Source of the DNA: Lysinibacter sp. HNR
Lineage (GTDB): Bacteria; Actinomycetota; Actinomycetes; Actinomycetales; Microbacteriaceae
DNA length: 64,000 nucleotides
Assembly: GCF_029760935.1 (NCBI RefSeq)
Contig: NZ_CP121684.1
Location: forward strand, 1,364,001-1,428,000
Direction of reading: 5' to 3'
Shown: positions 31,075 to 40,800 of the stretch, piece after piece
Position numbering within the stretch: the first letter of the stretch is position 1
Layout: each line of letters begins with the position of its first letter
The notes under the pieces: model-generated
Told to the model about the DNA's origin: nothing
Seen by the model: only the letters and a program-made list of their open reading frames with translations
Databases searched by the model: none
Program-made: the position numbers and the translations under genes

Positions 31075-32268
31075 ATGGCATGGGCTGAGAAGCTTCCCTC
31101 CGGTAAATACCGGGGCGGTTACCGCACCCCCGGCGGCAAGCGTAAATTCACTAGCGAGCGGTTTAGCAAAAAAGCCGAGGCGGAACGTGCCGCCGCCGCC
31201 CTTGAGGATGCGAGCCGAAAGCCCGGATGGCGAGACCCAAAATTAGGTTTCATTACGTGGGGGGAGTGGTACGCAGAGTGGCAAAAAGCCCGTGTCATAG
31301 AAAACAACACCGTCGCCAATGAGCAGAGCATGATCGACACGTGGATTATGCCCCACTGGGAAAACAAACCTCTAGCCGAAATTCGTAGACACGACGTACA
31401 GGTATGGGCAAATGTAATACGGGAAACCAATCGAAATTTCAACCCTGACGGCACTCTAAACGAGAAGAACCCCAAATACCCCGCAACGTCCTCTGTGCGT
31501 CGCTACCTCAACGTTTTTGTCTCATCGCTGTCAGCGGCTGTACACGCCGAGCTAATCGACTCCAACCCTGCGCTTAATATCAAACTGCCGCCCATGCCAC
31601 CCGCACGAAAAGTTTTCCTCACGCATTCGCAATATGCAGCTATAGCGGGCCACATTGAGAGTAGCGCCGACCGTGCGGTCACTGACTGGCTCGTCGGCAC
31701 CGGTGCTAGATGGGGCGAAATGGCCGGGATGCACGAAGCCCTATTCAACCCTGAAACCTCACTAGCCCGGCTGAGCGAGACGTGGGATGGCACAGAGATA
31801 AAACCCTACACAAAAGGCGTTAGGGAGCGCGACGTACCCGTTTTGGAGTGGGTACTTGAGTACCACACCCCCAGTAATCTCAAAACGTGCGGAGAGCGTC
31901 ATCGTACGGGGGAGTGCCCCGGCCCCCTGATGTTCCCTTCGAAAAGTGGCAAGCCTCGTGATGATCGTAATTTCACGCGGGATGTATGGAAGCCAGCAGT
32001 GCAAGCGGCAGGCCTTCAAGAGCTGGGGCCAACCCTCAACGACTTGCGCCACACCTACGCCTCCTGGCTCATCCAGGCCGGAGTCCCCATTGAAAGAGTC
32101 TCCGAGCTGCTGGGTCATGCCTCGCTGCAAACCACACAAATCTACGCACATTTGAAACCCGTCGAGCTGAGCGACGTACAGGATGCCCTCCCTGTACCCA
32201 CTGAAATTGTGCCCCCGGTCAGGCTCGCCCCAGTGACCGAATTGCGCCCTCACAGAGCCTCACAATAA
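31075..32268 (+). CDS. int: Tyrosine integrase
   Basis: A 397-residue site-specific recombinase. The N-terminal arm-binding domain (~1-60) has MAWAEKLPSGKYRGGYR. A SAM-like core-binding domain spans about 60-165. The catalytic domain has R212 (ARWGEM), K247 (YTKGVR), R325 (NDLRHTYAS, with Asn in place of the usual first His), H348 (LLGHASL) and nucleophile Y357. It would insert phage DNA at the 3' end of the adjacent tRNA-Val(CAC). AAAGGA precedes the ATG. Confidence 0.95.
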   Translation: MAWAEKLPSGKYRGGYRTPGGKRKFTSERFSKKAEAERAAAALEDASRKPGWRDPKLGFITWGEWYAEWQKARVIENNTVANEQSMIDTWIMPHWENKPLAEIRRHDVQVWANVIRETNRNFNPDGTLNEKNPKYPATSSVRRYLNVFVSSLSAAVHAELIDSNPALNIKLPPMPPARKVFLTHSQYAAIAGHIESSADRAVTDWLVGTGARWGEMAGMHEALFNPETSLARLSETWDGTEIKPYTKGVRERDVPVLEWVLEYHTPSNLKTCGERHRTGECPGPLMFPSKSGKPRDDRNFTRDVWKPAVQAAGLQELGPTLNDLRHTYASWLIQAGVPIERVSELLGHASLQTTQIYAHLKPVELSDVQDALPVPTEIVPPVRLAPVTELRPHRASQ

Positions 32269-32271
32269 AAG

Positions 32272-32293
32272 TTTGCCACTTATTTGCCACTTA
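32272..32293. repeat. Tandem 11-mer, candidate integrase arm site
   Basis: TTTGCCACTTA occurs twice in direct tandem right after the int stop and 60 nt before the tRNA. Direct repeats in this location often are arm-type integrase sites of attP. Unproven. Confidence 0.5.
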
Positions 32294-32351
32294 TTACAGA
32301 ACAGCAAATAAAAGTCGTTCTGTGTTTTTCTGGTCTTATCAGGTGTTTTAC

Positions 32352-32427
32352 TGGTGGGCGATACCGGACTCGAACCGATGGCCTCTTCCGTGTGAAGGAA
32401 GCGCGCTACCAACTGCGCCAATCGCCC
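32352..32427 (-). tRNA. tRNA-Val (CAC), prophage attachment gene
   Basis: Full cloverleaf on the minus strand: acceptor GGGCGAT/ATCGCCC, anticodon loop TTCACAC (CAC), T-arm ATCGG-TTCGAGT-CCGGT, CCA encoded. Its 3' end faces the integrase, as expected when phage insertion restored the tRNA. Confidence 0.95.
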
Positions 32428-32495
32428 TGAAGTGTAGCGTGTGTCATGCTACGACCACCAGCTTATCGATTCATCGCCGGGTGTGGAAATCGGCC

Positions 32496-33503
32496 CTATA
32501 GTGAGGGTGCGGGTGCCAGGTTACTGTCGAGCACACGGTTCAATTCCTGAGACTCTGCTCCGAGGGCAATGAGTTTCTGTCGCAGCTCATTGTACTTTGA
32601 TACGTCGCTCTCTAGCGTCGTGCGCTCTGCCTCGAGAGCGTCGGCGCGGGAGAGGAGCCTGTTGCGCTCAGATTGAAACTCTGCCTGTGAAGAGAAGCTG
32701 CCGGATTGCGCACGATCGTTAAACGCGGCGATGGTCGCGTTGAGTGTGGTGATCGACTCTTCGTAACTTTGCCGGCGGGACTCGATGGAATCTCCGAGCG
32801 AGCGCATTTGCGCTTCGATTTCTTGTGCCTGTGATTGTAAGGAGGTGAACGCGCTGTGGTAGGAGTTAAAGAGATCGAGGATTATCTGTCGATTCGTAAA
32901 ATAGGTGGCATAGTGTTCTTCGAGTTCCGCCGAGAGTCCCGATACCTCGGTTCCGAGAACTGAGTGGAGCTCATTAACGAATTGAGCCTCGGTGAGCTGA
33001 TCATACACGGCCATGCGCTCTTTGATCTCGGGTTTTTCCGCACCGATACGTTCGTACTCGCTGAGGAGTATCCGGTTGAGATCTTCTTTCTCCGCGTCTG
33101 AGAGCCTAGAGTAAGCGGCATGGAGGAGTTCGTGCGCGGCGGTAACCTCAACTACGCCGTTTAAACGCTCGTCATCAATTTTAAAAAGGTGAATATTCTC
33201 ACCGGTAAAGCAACCGAGCACGTGACCGCCATCGCCGTGGTTGACGTTGGAACACTGTTCGTTGAACAGCTGGCTTGACTCAAGGGTTGGCGAGGAGGCT
33301 AAAAAAACGAACTCTCCACGATCCGTGAGATTGAGGCGATCTTTTACCTCAACAACCTCGCTTGAGGGGGTAAAGGTCCACACGGTAACTTGATCGGTGA
33401 TGTATTGGCGGTTAATATAACCCAGCAGTGCAATCGCGGCGACGGCGATAACTGCGATAAAAGCAATGATTCGGCCGCGTTTTCTTCGTGAACCCTCAGT
33501 CAT
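32496..33503 (-). CDS. Membrane-anchored HELLH zincin-like protein
   Basis: A 335-residue protein from ATG 33503. One N-terminal anchor (RIIAFIAVIAVAAIALLGYI), then an extracellular domain with AAHELLHAAYS, the HExxH zinc motif, and a long C-terminal coiled coil (~215-315). Two Cys (about 86, 99) flank a Gly/His-rich loop. It may be an envelope metalloprotease or a scaffold with a zincin domain. No substrate can be named. No third zinc ligand was identified with confidence. Confidence 0.7.
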   Translation of the reverse strand: MTEGSRRKRGRIIAFIAVIAVAAIALLGYINRQYITDQVTVWTFTPSSEVVEVKDRLNLTDRGEFVFLASSPTLESSQLFNEQCSNVNHGDGGHVLGCFTGENIHLFKIDDERLNGVVEVTAAHELLHAAYSRLSDAEKEDLNRILLSEYERIGAEKPEIKERMAVYDQLTEAQFVNELHSVLGTEVSGLSAELEEHYATYFTNRQIILDLFNSYHSAFTSLQSQAQEIEAQMRSLGDSIESRRQSYEESITTLNATIAAFNDRAQSGSFSSQAEFQSERNRLLSRADALEAERTTLESDVSKYNELRQKLIALGAESQELNRVLDSNLAPAPSL

Positions 33504-33633
33504 GGTTCTTTCATTATGTCGGATTGCCCCGTGAAAACGCGCAAAAAGCATGAGTTTCAAGAAATACCCTCGGGGATTTTGTATCGTGGCCGTTCTTCGT
33601 ATAGAGTTTTCAAGTACCCGAAATACGGGAAAC

Positions 33634-33706
33634 GCGGATGTGGCGCAGCTGGTAGCGCATCACCTTGCCAAGGTGAGGGTCGCGAGTTCGAATCTCGTCA
33701 TCCGCT
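33634..33706 (+). tRNA. tRNA-Gly (GCC)
   Basis: Acceptor GCGGATG/CATCCGC, anticodon loop TTGCCAA, T-loop TTCGAAT; CCA not encoded. First of three linked tRNA genes. Confidence 0.97.
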
Positions 33707-33753
33707 CGAGTGAGTTCAGTAAACCAACTGAGCCGCTGGTGGAGTTCCACGAT

Positions 33754-33824
33754 GGTGGCGTGGCCGAGAGGCTAGGCAGCGGCCTGCAAAGCCGTCCACA
33801 CGGGTTCGAATCCCGTCGCCACCT
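33754..33824 (+). tRNA. tRNA-Cys (GCA)
   Basis: Acceptor GGTGGCG/CGCCACC, anticodon loop CTGCAAA, T-loop TTCGAAT. CCA not encoded. Confidence 0.97.
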
Positions 33825-33841
33825 CCACTCACTCGCAAGAT

Positions 33842-33913
33842 GGGCGATTGGCGCAGTGGTAGCGCGCTTCCCTGACACGGAAGAGGTCGCTGGTTCGAAC
33901 CCAGTATCGCCCA
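33842..33913 (+). tRNA. tRNA-Val (GAC)
   Basis: Acceptor GGGCGAT/ATCGCCC, anticodon loop CTGACAC, T-arm GCTGG-TTCGAAC-CCAGT. It is nearly identical in the 5' half to the tRNA-Val(CAC) 1.4 kb away, but has one base fewer in the D-loop and no encoded CCA. Confidence 0.96.
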
Positions 33914-33924
33914 CCCTATAGTTC

Positions 33925-34420
33925 TTAGTAGAACCCGCGACATTGGTTGTGGGGAGTGTGTTGAAGGGGCTGTCGAGGATTGCGGTGGCTTTTTCGTCTT
34001 CGTTGATGTAGATGCGGTGGAAGAACGCTTGGTTTGCGAGGCGTTTGACGTGATTGCTTGAGCGTTTGTACATGTGCTTGCTATTGGTGAGTAGTTTCAG
34101 TGCCTCGTGAAGGTTTCGGCGTGTGCTGTGGTGGTTTTCCTGTGCGCTATCGAGGCGGTTGTTGATGTTGATCAGGCCGGTGCGGATGCGGGTCTGGTGG
34201 TGCGTGAGGGTTTCGAGGTCGATGGCATCGGCGAAATGGGCGGTGAGGAGTTTCTCGCTTTCTTTTTGTAGTCGCGCGCGGGTGGCCGTCAATTCGGTGA
34301 GTTCTTGGTTGCGTGTGGTGAGGTGCTTATCGATGGCGTCGTTGATCTGGGGGTCTGGTGCACGTGTAGGTGACAGCGTTGTCAGGCAGCACCAAAAGAG
34401 ACGCGGTTTTCTTCATAGGT
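33925..34420 (-). pseudogene. Serine recombinase C-terminal relic
   Basis: Reading leftward from a TGA near 34,417, the frame encodes a zinc-ribbon-like start (RLFWCC), a coiled coil, then ALKLLTNSKHMYKRSSNHVKRLANQAFFHRIYINED, the typical C-terminus of large serine recombinases. The catalytic N-terminal half and zinc domain are missing, and the frame runs on into the tRNA genes without a stop of its own. It is the trace of a mobile element that entered beside tRNA-Val(GAC). Confidence 0.8.
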
Positions 34421-34424
34421 CTTA

Positions 34425-35387
34425 TTACAGATGACTGAGGCGTGAGGGGTTTCGTGTCACAAAAATACGTGTGATGCGTCCGTTCTCTGCCGTGCCAACT
34501 TGAAATGTGGCGGTGACAACATCATCTTTGCGAACTAGCAAAGAGAGCAGACCGTTGAGTTCAGTAAATTCGGGAATTGAATCCTGGTTTTTGTTCGCGA
34601 TTCCCAGTAGAAATCGTGCAACGTTATTGGCCCCAATGACGGGTCGGCGGGCGGCCGAAACTTGTCCTCCGCTATCCGTAATGAGGACGACTTCTGGTGC
34701 GAGCAGGGAGACGAGCGACTGGACATCACCCGACTGTGTGGTGTGTAAAAAACGTTGAACAACGGCGGAGTGTTCCTCGGGGCTAACGGTGAAGTTGGTA
34801 TGACTAGATTGAATCTGTCTTCGGGCCCGATGAATGATCTGGCGAGTTGTCGGCTGTGATTGCCCGATGGTTTCTGCAATGGTGGCGTAATCAAAATCGA
34901 AAACATCGTGCAGTAGAAACACGGCACGATCTCGAGGCGAGAGCTTTTGCAGAACCACCAGGAGTGCTGTCGAAACAGATTCTGCCGCGAGAACCGAATC
35001 TTCGGGGTTATAGGCTGACAAACCTGTTGCAGGAAAAACCATCGTGTGGGGTAGGTCGTCGGAAGGTACTGTTGTGTGAGACGGTTGGCAGGGTACCCAG
35101 TTCGTGGGTAGCGGGTCGGGAAGCCAGGGCCCAATATAGGTTTCTCGACGGTTGCGGATTGATCGCATGAGATTAAGGGCTTGGTTGGTAGCGATTTTTG
35201 CCAGATACGAGCGTGGATTGTTTATAACATCCGGGGCAGATACCCAGGAAAGGTAGGTGTTTTGGGTAACATCTTCCGCATCCGCAACGGTGCCGACAAT
35301 GTTATAAGCCAGTGAGAATATCAGTGATCTGTGCTCAGTGAAGAGAGCATCTTTATCAACGCGCGGTGAGGCCTGGTGCATAACCAC
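34425..35387 (-). CDS. ECF41-type sigma factor (SigJ-like)
   Basis: A 320-residue regulator. Sigma region 2 is TEHRSLIFSLAYNIVGTVADAEDVTQNTYLSW...PRSYLAKIATNQALN; region 4 is LSPRDRAVFLLHDVFDFDYATIAETIGQSQPTTRQIIHRARR. A C-terminal SnoaL-like domain (about 205-320) replaces an anti-sigma factor and tunes activity, as known for ECF41. It overlaps the oxidoreductase stop, and the partner's promoter matches the ECF41 consensus, so the sigma factor likely activates this operon. Confidence 0.9.
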   Translation of the reverse strand: MVMHQASPRVDKDALFTEHRSLIFSLAYNIVGTVADAEDVTQNTYLSWVSAPDVINNPRSYLAKIATNQALNLMRSIRNRRETYIGPWLPDPLPTNWVPCQPSHTTVPSDDLPHTMVFPATGLSAYNPEDSVLAAESVSTALLVVLQKLSPRDRAVFLLHDVFDFDYATIAETIGQSQPTTRQIIHRARRQIQSSHTNFTVSPEEHSAVVQRFLHTTQSGDVQSLVSLLAPEVVLITDSGGQVSAARRPVIGANNVARFLLGIANKNQDSIPEFTELNGLLSLLVRKDDVVTATFQVGTAENGRITRIFVTRNPSRLSHL

Positions 35388-36580
35388 TAACTTTCCTGTG
35401 CAGCTAGAGAATCGATGCGTGTCTGTGTGCCGTTACTGTGAGATTTCCCCCGGGGCCAGGAGTACGAGCGAAAACGTTTACCCTCAATCCGTAACTCACG
35501 AATGGTGTAGCGACAAATCTGCTCCTTGAACACGGCAGCGAGGCGGCCGGAGAGAAAAGCTTTTCGGGGAGTATCATCCCCTCGTACAAACTGAATCACT
35601 GCATCTCTGCGCCCCAGGCTAATGCATTGAAATACATAACCGTGGGTGTGGGCGGTGAGTGGAGCGCCTTGTAGGCTCGCCAGAATATTTTCTGCCGCGT
35701 GGCTTCCAAGAGGCATCGCCGTTGCGCACCCCGGTCTGAGGTGGCGATAATTTTCGGTGTGGATGACCGCGGCATCACCTATCCCAAAAATCTGAGGGTG
35801 CTCGCGCACCCTCAGGGTGTGATCAACAACAAGACGGTTCTGTGAGTCGATAGGAAGGCCGCTTGTGGCGGCAAGCTTTGGGTACGTAAAGCCAACACAG
35901 CGAACGTGGTGCTCCGCCTCTGGGACGATCATGGTATTTTCGTGAATTTCGACCCGCAGTTTACGCAGCCCGTAACGAATTCGTGCGCGTGCCCGGGGTG
36001 ATACTCCGGGGGCTAGTGCTCCGGTGCTGTGCAGAATTACCCTGAGACGGGGATGGCTCTCGGCCAACTCTGCAGCAGTTTCAATGCCCGTTAGGCCGCC
36101 ACCGGCAACGAGTACTCGGGTTCCGGCTGGCAAGTTCGGGGCGAGGGAACGGATGCTGCTGGCTGACTCATAGTTCGCCGTGGATTGTTGATCAGGGGTA
36201 GGGTCCACCGTTTCACTCCCCACCGCATAGATCAGGGAATCAAAAGGGAGTGTGAGGCCGCTATTGAGGGACACGGTGTTCTCCCTGCCCTCTGTAACGT
36301 GAATCATCTCTGCGGTTCCCTGCACGATGCGTACCGCGGGATTCAATAATTTTCCAAACGGGATGGTTACGGACTCTCTGCTTCCCGCGGCGTATTCATG
36401 GAGCCGAATCCTTTCGACAAAATTGCTGCGGGTGCTCACAAGCGTTATCGTGAGTCGAGGGTACCGGTGTGGAGCGTCTTGGCTTGAGGCGAGTCGATTT
36501 GCCGTCATCACACCGGCATAACCGGCACCAATGATGACAACGTGATGCGAGTGTAAAGATTGTTTTTTCATCATATTCAT
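35387..36580 (-). CDS. FAD-dependent NAD(P)H oxidoreductase (NDH-2-like), ECF41 partner
   Basis: A 397-residue flavoprotein. IIGAGYAGVMTANRLA binds FAD, and VAGGGLTGIETAAELA binds NAD(P)H; QIFGIGDAAVI is the second FAD motif. Lacks an obvious membrane segment. ECF41 factors typically sit next to an oxidoreductase, carboxymuconolactone decarboxylase or epimerase gene. It starts just after the -10, so its mRNA may be leaderless. Confidence 0.88.
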   Translation of the reverse strand: MNMMKKQSLHSHHVVIIGAGYAGVMTANRLASSQDAPHRYPRLTITLVSTRSNFVERIRLHEYAAGSRESVTIPFGKLLNPAVRIVQGTAEMIHVTEGRENTVSLNSGLTLPFDSLIYAVGSETVDPTPDQQSTANYESASSIRSLAPNLPAGTRVLVAGGGLTGIETAAELAESHPRLRVILHSTGALAPGVSPRARARIRYGLRKLRVEIHENTMIVPEAEHHVRCVGFTYPKLAATSGLPIDSQNRLVVDHTLRVREHPQIFGIGDAAVIHTENYRHLRPGCATAMPLGSHAAENILASLQGAPLTAHTHGYVFQCISLGRRDAVIQFVRGDDTPRKAFLSGRLAAVFKEQICRYTIRELRIEGKRFRSYSWPRGKSHSNGTQTRIDSLAAQES

Positions 36581-36582
36581 GA

Positions 36583-36609
36583 GACACCCGAAGCGCTATT
36601 TTTGTGACA
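36583..36609 (-). promoter_or_regulatory. ECF41-type promoter
   Basis: TGTCACA (minus strand, 36609-36603), 16 bp spacer, TGTC (36586-36583). ECF41 consensus is TGTCACA-n16-CGTC; this has one mismatch in the -10. It lies directly before the oxidoreductase-sigma operon. Confidence 0.75.
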
Positions 36610-36662
36610 CACAAATGTGGTTAGTGAGGAGGAGAATATCGGTTACGAAGCGAGAGGGGGGC

Positions 36663-37037
36663 TCATGCCGAGTGCAGGGGAGTTTCGAGTGCTGCACGCA
36701 CAAGCGTCAGTGCGTTCTCCGGGGTGATACCTAAGCGCCGAATTTCGTCGGAAAAAGCTGCTGCGGCTCGCTGTGCTTCTTGTTGCACGGGATCTCCATA
36801 CGGTGAAACAAAGGTGCCGTTGCGTCCTCTGGTCTCAATTATGCCGCGCGCCTCAAGGTCGCGATAGGCGCGGGCAACCGTGTTGGGGGCTACCCCGAGG
36901 TCGTCTGCGAGTTTTCGAACGGTGGGGAGTCTGGTCTCAGCGGCCAGGGCGCCTGAGGAAATGAGCGCTATTATCTGCGTGCGAATTTGCTCAAAAGGAG
37001 GGGAAGTAGATGCCGAACTGATAGAAATGCGCATCAA
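36663..37037 (-). CDS. GntR-family regulator (YtrA type)
   Basis: A 124-residue protein with a GntR winged HTH: PFEQIRTQIIALISSGALAAETRLPTVRKLADDLGVAPNTVARAYRDLEARGIIETRGRNGTFV. The short helical tail (~80-124) is typical of YtrA regulators, which commonly control nearby transporters. No ABC transporter is adjacent, so the target is open. Confidence 0.9.
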   Translation of the reverse strand: MMRISISSASTSPPFEQIRTQIIALISSGALAAETRLPTVRKLADDLGVAPNTVARAYRDLEARGIIETRGRNGTFVSPYGDPVQQEAQRAAAAFSDEIRRLGITPENALTLVRAALETPLHSA

Positions 37038-37153
37038 TGGTTCCTCCTGCTGGTTGCGGCTAATATGCGATCACCGGCACTTCACGATTCTGTGAGCTTC
37101 TTTTACCCTAACAGCAAAAATATGATTTCTGACAGGGGGTGCTGAGGGTCAGC

Positions 37154-37744
37154 TTAATCGTCATAGCGTTCCTGCTTGACGACCTCTCCGGTTGCCGCGT
37201 TTATGTAGAGTTCAAAAAGACTGCCAGAATCGGCTTGAACTATGACCTCCCACACGATATTGGAACGGTGAGAGTCTAGATCAAGGTAGACAACACGGCC
37301 GGGAATGGTCTGTACCGCAGTTTCGATTGCCTGATGTGCGGTGACGGCAGGCGCGGTGGTCTGCTCTCGTGACAGCCTCAGGGGGGTTTCGCGGAGGATA
37401 TCACCGCTTTCGCGATCCACGTAGAGCTCAACACCGGTGTTGTCGGTGCGCAAGATCCCAACCTCCCACACTTGACGTCCACGTTCCTGTTCTAAGCCCA
37501 GCTCTACAACAGCTCCCGGTGTCGCAGTAAGAGCAACGTCGATGGCGCGTAGCGCATCTAGCGCCCCGGGTGTATCGGCTTCATCCGGAACAATTATGTC
37601 GCTGGAGTCCTGTGGTGAGTTGGGCGCCGGTGGTGTGGTATCACGCGTCTGTAGCGGTGTTATTTGGACACAGCCGCTCATGCTTAATGATGTGGTCAGA
37701 ACTAGTGCGCCAACAAAGTATTTTTTTCTACCTATTGAAGCCAT
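37154..37744 (-). CDS. Lipoprotein with two PepSY-like domains
   Basis: A 196-residue exported protein. Signal peptide with lipobox LSMSGC, then a Pro/Thr/Asp-rich linker, and two PepSY-like repeats: residues ~60-115 (ALDALRAIDVALTATPGAVVELGLE...WEVGILRTDN) and ~130-196 (AHQAIETAVQTIPGRVVYLDLD...WEVIVQADSGSLFELYINAATGEVV). PepSY proteins are thought to inhibit proteases or chaperone secreted proteins. GGAG precedes ATG. Confidence 0.85.
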   Translation of the reverse strand: MASIGRKKYFVGALVLTTSLSMSGCVQITPLQTRDTTPPAPNSPQDSSDIIVPDEADTPGALDALRAIDVALTATPGAVVELGLEQERGRQVWEVGILRTDNTGVELYVDRESGDILRETPLRLSREQTTAPAVTAHQAIETAVQTIPGRVVYLDLDSHRSNIVWEVIVQADSGSLFELYINAATGEVVKQERYDD

Positions 37745-37805
37745 GATTTCTCCATCGGTTAAGTATGTGTCAATAATGTTAACACGTTATCGATAGGGAA
37801 AGCGG

Positions 37806-40800
37806 TTATCCAAAGGAAATTGGCTGTATTTCACCTCGTCGTCTTAGTCGTCCCAAGAGGGCCACAAAGAGTCCCACAAGGAGAAGGCTTCCCCCGACCA
37901 GCGTTGGCAGTACGGGAGTGCCAGCACCGGTAGTGCTGAGGCCGCGATAATCGTTGGTGCTCGGTCCAGTTCCAACATCCGCGGGAAGCTCCGCAACGAT
38001 CTTCAGGACAACGCTCGCCACAGCGTTCGACGTAAGACCGGTAAATACCAAGGTGTGATCGCCGTACTCAGTGTCCACGGGGATGGTGATGGAAGCGCTA
38101 AACACTCCGTCACCATTGGCGGTGATTGTCGCGAGGGTTATCGGTGTTGAGTGGAGAACAGCATTTACCTGTTCCCCAGGCGCATAGCCGGTACCGTTAA
38201 CTATGAGGGTATCGCCGGGGCGCAGGGTGTCGGTTGAGACGGTGAGCTGCGGGTCGGTGATCACCACCGGCGGGGCTTGTACTATAAGGGTCGTATAAGC
38301 AGCGGTTGCTGAAATGTCGCCAATAGCATTTATTGGGTAGGCTCCATCAACCGCGTCTGAGGGAACGGTGAGTGCCGTGTTAAAGGCACCGGAGGGGTCG
38401 GTTGTGGCCCGCACGCTAATCTCCGGAGTGCTTGACAGCATAACCTCAACGTTTTCTCCCGGGGCGAATCCGATACCACTCACCGTGGTGACGTCACCCG
38501 GTGAGACCACACCGGGTGATAGCGAGAGCTCTGGGGCAAAGAGGCTCGCCTCAAGAACAGACGCAATAAGCGTTGTAGCGGTGCTCTTCTCCCCGTCGTT
38601 GGCCGTCACCGTAACGGTGTAATCACCCGCGGCCTCGTAGCTGTGGCTTCCGTGAACCCTGCCATCGACGGGGTTCACGGTGTCTGTAGCTGTGCCATCT
38701 CCCCAGTGCACGGTGGCGCGATAGTTTCCTCGACCTCCGGCGAGGCTTGCCAGATGCGCCTCAAACGGGATACCTGTGGTCTGTGGCGGTACCGCTTCAG
38801 AAGTGGCTACGAGCGGATCGGGTGCGCCCCTTGTGCCGTCTGAGGCAATCGCAAACACGTGAATCCGGCCTTCTCCACGGGCGGTGCCCGGCTGGTTGGG
38901 CATGGTGAGGGAGGCAACCGTCTTATCCTGGGGGATATCAAACGGTGCAGTGGCAAAAATAGCAACCATCGTGCCATCAACGTCGCCACCCCCGGCGAGG
39001 CGTCCCGGCGAGGTGCCCACCACGATATTACCGTAGAGCGGTGCACGTGCAGCACCGGCCCAGTCACCAAAGCTCAGATCGATGGGGGTGCTGGTGCCGT
39101 CGGTAAAGTTGAGTGTACCTGTAGCCTGTTGATTTTTTTGGGTACCGGTTCCGATCACGGAGATTTGGGTCGCTCCCGCACCAAGGTTAAGGTGAATGGT
39201 CTGTCCCCGCCCAGTAGCGTTATCCGGGTGACCCTCAGGAATGTCGGGTAGGTCGGCGGTGAGTGCTGTTCCTGGAACGGTGAGGGTTTGTCCCTGAACA
39301 AAACCAGAATCGGCAAGAAGTGAGCGGGGGAAGGCGTATCCGCCCTCGTCACAGTTACCACCGGCACCGGGGTCAGCGATGCACACGTTATCAAACGACC
39401 CGAGGAGCGTCTCGTCATGATTAATAACAATCGTGGTGAGGGTGCTTGCTTGTTTGAGTCCCTCAGTAGCGGTTACCTGAACGCTATAGGTGCCCGCTTC
39501 GGTAAAGGTGTATGGTGAGGCAATCCTCCAGGCTCCTAACGCCGAGCGTGTGAGGGTAGCCGGCTGTGCTCCCGCGCCGTCGAGGAAATCAACAGTGGCG
39601 GTGTAATCAGCTGGGTTGTTACTCGTTCCCCCGGCTAAGGTAGCCAGGTTGGCACCCACTTCGACACCGAGCGCTCCGTAGATATCGGAGGTGGCGGTGA
39701 GGACGAAGGGACTCTCCCTCGTGGGTGCAGCGGGGTCTGCGAGCAACTCTATTTCTGCGAGGGTTGCCGGAGTGCCCGTGGAGGTTGCTTCCAGGCTCAG
39801 CCGATAATGGGTATAAGCCGCCGAGGCTTCAAGCTGAAAAGGTCGTGTTTGAGTGCTCCAGGTAAAGATCTCGTTGCTGCGCTGATCAAGCGGGATCCAG
39901 GTAGAACCATCGGCGGAACCGGAAAGCGTCCAGCCTGAGGGGGAGCCCCCCTCCGCCCCGTTTGTCAGAGTGTATGAGGTAACCGTGACCGGCCCACTTG
40001 CCGAGGCCCACTCGATTGTGGGTGTCTCGCTGTTGAAGGTCACGCTTGAACGCGAATTGTCATCGCTGAGTGACCGAGCGGGGGTATTGTCGGAAACTGT
40101 GGTGGTGCCAAAAGCCGGTGCTGTGGCATCAACCAGGGGAACGCGCTCGGTTGCATCAACGGTCTCATTACCCCAGCTTGAGGGGTCGGGACCCAGGTTG
40201 AAGCGGAGGGTGCCACCTTTCGTCAGGGTCTCCTGCGGAATGGTTGCGCTAGACAGTGGATTCCCGTCAAAAGAAACCGATTGAACGTACACGTTCTCGG
40301 CACTGTTTTCGGGTGCCTCAATGACCAGGTCACGGCCGTTCTTCAAATGTACGGTTGCTTTGGTGAATAGGGGAGAACCGAGTACATACTCACCGGTGCC
40401 CACCGCAGTGGGATAGAAGCCGAGCGCCGAGAACACATACCAGGCGCTGGTTTCTCCGTTGTCCTCATCTCCCGCATAGCCCTGGCCGATATCACTGCCG
40501 ACAAAAAGGCGTTGGAGAATTTCCCGCACGATTTCTTGGGTTTTTGCCGGTTGTCCCGCAGCGGCATACATATACGGTATGTGGTGTGAGACCTGGTTGC
40601 TCATGCCGAGCTGGCCCATTCGCACGTCGCGCGCCTCAATCATCTCGTGGATGACACTGCCATAACCGCCAGGGTGTGTGGCGGTTTCGGGCGTCGCAAA
40701 AAATGTGTCGAGCTTGTTAATCAGTCCCTCTTGGCCCCCATAGAGAGCGGATAAGCCCTCAATATCAAAGGGCGCGTGGAAGGCGAAATTCCAGCCGTTG

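Larger units (their letters stand above)
1..32390. mobile_element. Siphovirus-type prophage (right part, left end outside window)
   Basis: A contiguous phage gene set runs from the tape measure at the left edge to a tyrosine integrase at 31,075-32,268 lying against the 3' end of tRNA-Val(CAC). Lytic genes read leftward; repressor-like, cargo and integrase genes read rightward. Head, connector, tail and packaging genes are intact in the window, so the element could be functional, but lysis genes, distal tail genes and the second attachment site are not visible. The right boundary must lie within the tRNA, probably in its T-arm or 3' end, because tyrosine integrases commonly cross over there; the exact core cannot be read with only one end present. 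Confidence 0.95.

Noticed and set aside
33660-33943. ORFs containing DTGFEPATSS-like peptides across the tRNA cluster
   Set aside because: These peptides are the translation of tRNA genes (T-loop GGTTCGAA on the other strand), a well-known artefact.
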